Of a DNA stretch of 64,000 bases, positions 59,939 through 64,000 are shown piece after piece. Origin of the DNA: RI-153 sp041391225. GTDB taxonomy: Bacteria > Chloroflexota > Anaerolineae > Caldilineales > Caldilineaceae. How positions within the stretch are numbered: the first letter of the stretch is position 1; each line of letters opens with the position of its first letter. The DNA is taken from the NCBI GenBank assembly GCA_041391225.1, contig JAWKOL010000020.1, forward strand, positions 73,938 through 137,937. Reading direction: 5' to 3'. The position numbers and the translations under genes were made by a program. A model generated the notes under the pieces. It searched no databases, was not told the origin of the DNA, and saw nothing but the letters and a program-made list of their open reading frames with translations.

Positions 59939-61108
59939 CTATGCCAACGCGTCTGCAATGCACGAATGCACTTGCGGGCGCAGCGTCGCGATACCGCTTG
60001 GCTCACGTCCATGATAGACGCGGTTGGTGAACAGCGCTACAGCAATATCCTGTAGGGGATCGCACCAAAGCGAGGTGCCGGTGTAGCCGGTATGGCCGAA
60101 CGTGGACGGGGAGAAGGCGGTGCTGCAAGAGGGATCGGGATCGCTGCGCAGGAGCCAGCCCAGCCCACGGCGGACACCGTGGGCGCTGATGTTCTGCGGG
60201 CGCGTGGATTCGGCGGCAAGCGCCGGGGAAAGCAGGTCTTCGCCGCGATTCAGGTAGAGCGCGCCAAGGCGGCATAGATCAGCGGTTGTGCCGAAAAGAC
60301 CGGCATGGCCGGCGATGCCGCCCAATCCGGCGGCGTTTTCGTCGTGAACTTCACCGCGGAGCCGACGTTGCCGCCAGGGATCGTCTTCGGTGGGGGCAAT
60401 GTGGCTGTGTGTGTCGGCGGGCGGGTTGTAACGTGCGGACAAGCCCAACGGCGCGGACACCAGATCGTGGATAGCGACGTCGAGGCGGGCGCCGTGCAGC
60501 CGTTCCACGGCGAAGCCGAGCAGGATCAGGCCGACGTCGCTGTAGACGTAGTCGGCGCCGGTGGGGTAGAGAAAAGGGAAGCCGGCGATGGCGTCGAGCG
60601 CGGCGGCGTGGCGGTGGGCGATGTCTTCGTCGGTGGGTGTCACCGGCGCGGGGACGGGGCCGCAAATGCGGTAAAGGCCACGCCAGGCAGGCAGCCCGCT
60701 GGTGTGGGTGAGCAGGTGACGAAAGGTGATGGCGTCGGCATCGACGATCTGCCCACCCCAGCGGGGATCGGCGGGGAGTGGGCGCTTGGAGATGGGGTCT
60801 TCGCTGCCGCCGATGATGCGTTGCCCGCCGAACGCGGGGACGACGTCGGCGACGGGCTGATCGACTGTCACCGCGCCGGCATCGACCAGCCGCAGGAACG
60901 CGGTGGTGGTGAACAGCTTGGTCAACGACGCCAGGTCGAAGATTGTGTCCGGCTGGGTTGATCCTGTGGCGGAGGCGGGATTGAGCACGCCGAAACCGGC
61001 ATCGAAGAGCACCTCGCCGCGCTGTTCCACGCGGCAGGCAATGGCCGGCGCCACCGTCTCGGCAGCAGAAGTGAGCAGGCGCGAAAGGTGCGTGAAGTCT
61101 CGCGGCAT
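59939..61108 (-). CDS. Serine hydrolase of the class C beta-lactamase/esterase family
   Basis: A 389-residue protein. Active-site tetrad FDLASLTKLF holds Ser-x-x-Lys. YVYSDVGLILLG supplies the Tyr-x-Asn-like motif (here YSD), and TFGHTGYTG stands for the KTG box. TFRHLLTHTSGLPAW is the family hallmark. No signal peptide, so a cytoplasmic esterase or peptidase is more likely than a secreted beta-lactamase. Lies 52 nt after the cytidine deaminase stop on the same strand. The short 59882-59938 gap contains GACGAC/GACCG repeats. Confidence 0.85.
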   Translation of the reverse strand: MPRDFTHLSRLLTSAAETVAPAIACRVEQRGEVLFDAGFGVLNPASATGSTQPDTIFDLASLTKLFTTTAFLRLVDAGAVTVDQPVADVVPAFGGQRIIGGSEDPISKRPLPADPRWGGQIVDADAITFRHLLTHTSGLPAWRGLYRICGPVPAPVTPTDEDIAHRHAAALDAIAGFPFLYPTGADYVYSDVGLILLGFAVERLHGARLDVAIHDLVSAPLGLSARYNPPADTHSHIAPTEDDPWRQRRLRGEVHDENAAGLGGIAGHAGLFGTTADLCRLGALYLNRGEDLLSPALAAESTRPQNISAHGVRRGLGWLLRSDPDPSCSTAFSPSTFGHTGYTGTSLWCDPLQDIAVALFTNRVYHGREPSGIATLRPQVHSCIADALA

Positions 61109-61160
61109 GTGTGTGTCCTGGTATGGCGAGGTGATGCGGCGGCGAGCGCGTTTGAGGGAT

Positions 61161-61571
61161 CTAAACCAGGTGTTCCGGCATGAACGAATCGGGCAACAGT
61201 TCGCGCACGCTGGTTGTGCGGTAGTTTCCCTTGGCGTCGGCGATGTAGACGGTCATGTTGGGGGCCGAGTTCCGCTGACTTGCCGACAAGCGCCACGGAA
61301 ACCGCCGTTTTTCGGTGGCAACGGCGATGGCGACGAAGTCGCTGCCCTGGGCCGATGGCGGCGGTGAGGGCGACGCGCTCGGCGCAGATCGTAGACGGGT
61401 AGGCGGCGTTTTCCACGTTGCAGCCCAGGATCACCGTACCGTCGGCGGCGAGGACGGCCGCGCCGACGTGGTAATGGCTGTAGGGCGCGTAAGCGCGATC
61501 ACGGACGGTCAAGCGCGGCGGCGATCAGTTCTTGCGGCGACAACGGGCTGGGGCTGTGTCGAGGTTGTCAC
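61161..61571 (-). CDS. cdd: Cytidine deaminase, frame-disrupted
   Basis: Zinc deaminase converting cytidine to uridine in salvage. Reading across frames: SPLSPQELIAAAL, TVRDRAYAPYSHYHVGAAVLAADGTVILGCNVENAAYPSTICAERVALTAAI, then the C-terminal SVRELLPDSFMPEHLV. The C-V-E-N-A block supplies the catalytic Glu and Cys-A-E-R the zinc site; the middle (with the second zinc cysteines) is scrambled by frame breaks around 61270. GTG 61571 is the only start near the first block. It probably works with uridine kinase (14460), although distant. Confidence 0.8.
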
Positions 61572-61587
61572 GGGTAAACGGATTCCT

Positions 61588-62919
61588 TCAAGTCATTGTG
61601 CGCAGGTATGGATTGGCGCCGCCTTTAGATTCCTGTAGCGACTTGACCGGTGCAACGGCTTCGTCTTCCGATTCGACTACCGGCGCATGCCATTCTACGC
61701 GCACCTGGCCGATACGGGCATCCACCAGCACGGTGAAACGCCTATCGGCGTAGGTCGCGTTCCCCTTGCTCAGGGGCGCGGCCAAGCTGGTTGTAGATGA
61801 AGCCGCCCAACATGTCGACATCGTTCTCTTCGGTCAGGTCCACGCCCACTAGATCGGAGACTGTCTCCAGATCCCGATGCAGGCGTTGAACACCCATAGG
61901 CGGTGGGTGCAAGTTGCTGATAGATGGGCTTTTCGCTGTCGTACTCGTCTTGGATCTCGCCCACGATCTCTTCGAGCAGGTCTTCGATTGTCACCAGGCC
62001 GGCGGTGCCGCCGTATTCGTCCACCACAATCGCAGCGTGGACGCGGCGCATTTGCATGTCGTGGAAGAGTTCATCGAGTTTCTTGCTTTCGGGGACGAAG
62101 TAGGCTTTGCGCATAAGCTGGCGCAGCGGCGGGTTCACCTGTCCTTCGCGGAAGCAGCGCAGCAGATCTTTGGCGTAGAGGAAGCCGATGATGTGATCAA
62201 TACTCTCTTCGTAGACGGGGATGCGGCTGTGCCCTTTCTTGATGATCATGTCAGGGCATCGTTGATGGGCGCGTCCACGTCAGGGCAACAACATCAAGCC
62301 GGGGACCATGATTTCACGCACGATGGTCTCCATCTCAAAAATGCTGGCGATCATCTGGCACTCTTCTTCCTCGATCACGCCTTCGCCTTCCCCCACGTTG
62401 ATGAGGTAGCGAAGCCCGTCCTCGCTGAGGAAAATGCTTTGCAGTGATGACGTCCATGGCCTCGCCGCGCTACCATCTGCCCATCCAGCGCAGCAGCGCG
62501 GAGAAGGGCAACAGGATCCACGAGCGTCTGCACAGTCGATCCCAAGGCAAAGGGCAGCACACGTTCGGGGTGGCGGAGCGTGGCGCAGGCGGCGATCTGC
62601 ACCGTCGCAGGCAAAACCAACGGCGGCCATCAACAAGATGCCTTCGGCCCGGCCATTGTTGCCTTATCATCAGCCAGAGCGCCGCGGCGCCGCCGGTGAT
62701 GTAGGCAGCGCTTTTCAACAACATCAGCGTCGATAAAAATCGCGCTGGATCGTTCAGAAGTGTATCGAGCACCTTGGCCCGATCCACACCGGCGTCGATC
62801 ATATGGCGCACTCGACCCCGTGTGGTAGATGCAAGCGAAACTTCAGCCGCCGCCACGAATGCGATGCTGCCCATGACGGCTATCAGCACGAGCAGTGCTG
62901 ATATAAACTCAACTTCCAC
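61588..62919 (-). CDS. CorC/HlyC-family transporter-associated protein (DUF21, CBS, CorC domains), frame-disrupted
   Basis: Membrane protein of the CNNM/CorC group, linked to magnesium or cobalt efflux. The N-terminal DUF21 part has FISALLVLIAVMGSIAFVAAAEVSLASTTRGRVRHM and LMLLKSAAYITGGAAALWLM. The CBS pair HSRIPVYEESIDHIIGFLYAKDLL, AAIVVDEYGGTAGLVTIEDLLEEIVGEIQDEYD and the C-terminal beta domain (ENDVDMLGGFIYNQLGR) lie in other frames. GTG 62919 follows AAAGGAG. At least four frame breaks between 61780 and 62700. Hence the product is almost certainly intact in vivo, but that cannot be shown here. Confidence 0.75.
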
Positions 62920-62967
62920 AAACAACTCCTTTACTCCCGCGCAAGTGTGCGCAACCTTCGAGACTCG

Positions 62968-64000
62968 TCAGCTTGAAGCGTCCGATCCCTGCTTGTCTTC
63001 GGCATCGCCGATGCGGGCAGAGCGAACGGCCGGCCGCGCCGGCACGCCGTATACGAGTGTGTCCTCTTCGACATCGTGTGTCACCACCGAGCCGGCTCCT
63101 GTGCGCGCCCGGCGCTTGAGGCGAACCGGTGCGATCAGCAACGTGTCGCTGCCCAAGAAGACATCGTCTTCTAAAATCGTACGATTCTTCGTTACACCGT
63201 TGAAATTGCAGGTGATGGTCCCCGCGCCGATGTTGACGTTTTCGCCGACGGTAGCGTCGCCGATGTAACTGAAATGCCCCATCTTGACGCCCGCGCCCAG
63301 ATAGCTGTTTTTAACTTCGCCAAAGTTGCCCATGTGAACGCCTGGCCCCAGGTGCGCGCCCTTGCGCAGGTGGCCGAACGGGCCGATTTCGCTGCCTTCG
63401 TCCATCTGCGCTTCTTCGAGCAACGAAGAATCGATGCGGCAACTGTCGGCGATGCGGCTGTCCACGATGCGGCTGTTGGGGCCGATCCGGCAGTCTTCGC
63501 CGATGGCGGTTGTCCCTTCCAGATGACAACCGGGGAGGATCAGCGTATCCTGGCCGATGGTCACAGTATCGGCAATATAGGTCGTCGCCGGGTCGACGAT
63601 GGTCACCCCAGCCAGCATGTGTCGTTCCAAAATACGCTGGCGCATGACGGCGGCGGCTTGCGCCAGGTGTACACGGGTATTGATGCCATAGACTTCCTCG
63701 ATAGGGGCCAGGGTCGACACGACGCGCTTGCCCTGTTCCGCGGCCAGGGCCACCATGTCGGTAAGGAAGTACTCGCCCTTGGAGCTGACTTTGAGCTTGG
63801 GTAGATTCTCCCACAGCCAGGGGCCGTCGAAGCAGTAGATGCCTGGGTTCAGTTCGCGAATACGCAACTGTTCCGGCGTGCAGTCCACTTCTTCGACCAC
63901 GGCCTGAATTTGTCCTTGCGTGTTGCGGACGATGCGCCCAAAGCCTTGCGGGTCATCGCGTTCGATGGTGAGCATGGCAATCGCCAGGTCGCCGGAGGCC
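62968..64000 (-). CDS. glmU: Bifunctional GlmU (N-acetylglucosamine-1-P uridyltransferase/acetyltransferase), partial
   Basis: Makes UDP-GlcNAc for peptidoglycan and glycans. The window holds the C-terminal part of the uridyltransferase domain (YGRIV-like GFGRIVRNTQGQIQAVVEEVDC, ELNPGIYCFDG, EYFLTDMVALA). After it comes the left-handed beta-helix acetyltransferase: TYIADTVTIGQDTLILPGCHLEG, IGPNSRIVDSRI, FGHLRKGAHLGPGVHMGNFGEVKNSYLGAGVKMGHFSYIGDATVG and GAGTITCNFNG. The 5' end lies beyond position 64000. The frame is intact; 48 nt separate it from the corC-like gene. Confidence 0.92.
   Translation of the reverse strand, partial: ASGDLAIAMLTIERDDPQGFGRIVRNTQGQIQAVVEEVDCTPEQLRIRELNPGIYCFDGPWLWENLPKLKVSSKGEYFLTDMVALAAEQGKRVVSTLAPIEEVYGINTRVHLAQAAAVMRQRILERHMLAGVTIVDPATTYIADTVTIGQDTLILPGCHLEGTTAIGEDCRIGPNSRIVDSRIADSCRIDSSLLEEAQMDEGSEIGPFGHLRKGAHLGPGVHMGNFGEVKNSYLGAGVKMGHFSYIGDATVGENVNIGAGTITCNFNGVTKNRTILEDDVFLGSDTLLIAPVRLKRRARTGAGSVVTHDVEEDTLVYGVPARPAVRSARIGDAEDKQGSDASS

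Overview
The window is GC-rich and looks like a chromosomal segment of a Chloroflexota bacterium, probably Caldilineae- or Anaerolineae-like. This rests on general features: lipoproteins with long Thr/Pro-rich linkers, an NMT1-type ABC system, a LysM lipoprotein, a MenA-type prenyltransferase, a soluble NAD-linked formate dehydrogenase, and a sortase without any visible LPS genes. No ribosomal RNA marker is present, so the placement is inference.

Layout. 1-4910 (minus): NAD-dependent formate dehydrogenase operon, read fdhD, NuoE-like, NuoF-like, catalytic subunit (cut by the window edge). 5337-9420: small lipoprotein, then minus-strand M20 peptidase, membrane protein, NYN-domain protein and a GT2 glycosyltransferase. 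9949-15096 (plus): DinG-type exonuclease/helicase, an unknown membrane protein and uridine kinase, all with many frame breaks. 15096-28938 (plus): one tightly overlapping surface-polysaccharide operon with GDP-fucose synthase, a Wzx-type flippase, a DUF268 protein and ten glycosyltransferases. 29076-30686: VapBC-type toxin-antitoxin pair plus a Cas4/AddB-like nuclease. 30738-32239: small membrane protein, DUF1499 lipoprotein, YcxB-like protein. 32305-36196: substrate-binding protein, ATPase, and an ABC permease fused to a MenA/UbiA prenyltransferase. 36517-38577: unknown protein and MscS channel. 38752-42784: three consecutive B12-binding radical SAM proteins. 42797-44759: HigBA, GNAT, ClbS-like protein. 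44953-51678 (minus): sortase, PlsC, LysM lipoprotein, pentapeptide protein, Dpp-type ABC importer. 51801-51872: initiator tRNA. 52150-64000: broken membrane/FtsB remnants, GNAT, then a long minus-strand run of ROK kinase, mannose-6-phosphate isomerase, M14 peptidase, serine hydrolase, cytidine deaminase, CorC and partial GlmU.

Two themes stand out. First, almost every intergenic gap carries a long imperfect palindrome whose arms are built of short degenerate repeats. Several overlap the stop codon of the neighbouring gene, one family has three copies with a constant 79-nt core, and one copy is nested in another palindrome. Second, the ABC permease-MenA fusion suggests import of an aromatic quinone precursor coupled directly to its prenylation; this is a hypothesis.

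Many conserved genes are readable only across two or three frames (1-1617, 5849-7587, 9949-15096, 25235-26403, 61161-62919). Because the protein signal continues across each break, I read these mainly as sequencing or assembly errors, and treat the genes as probably intact in the organism.
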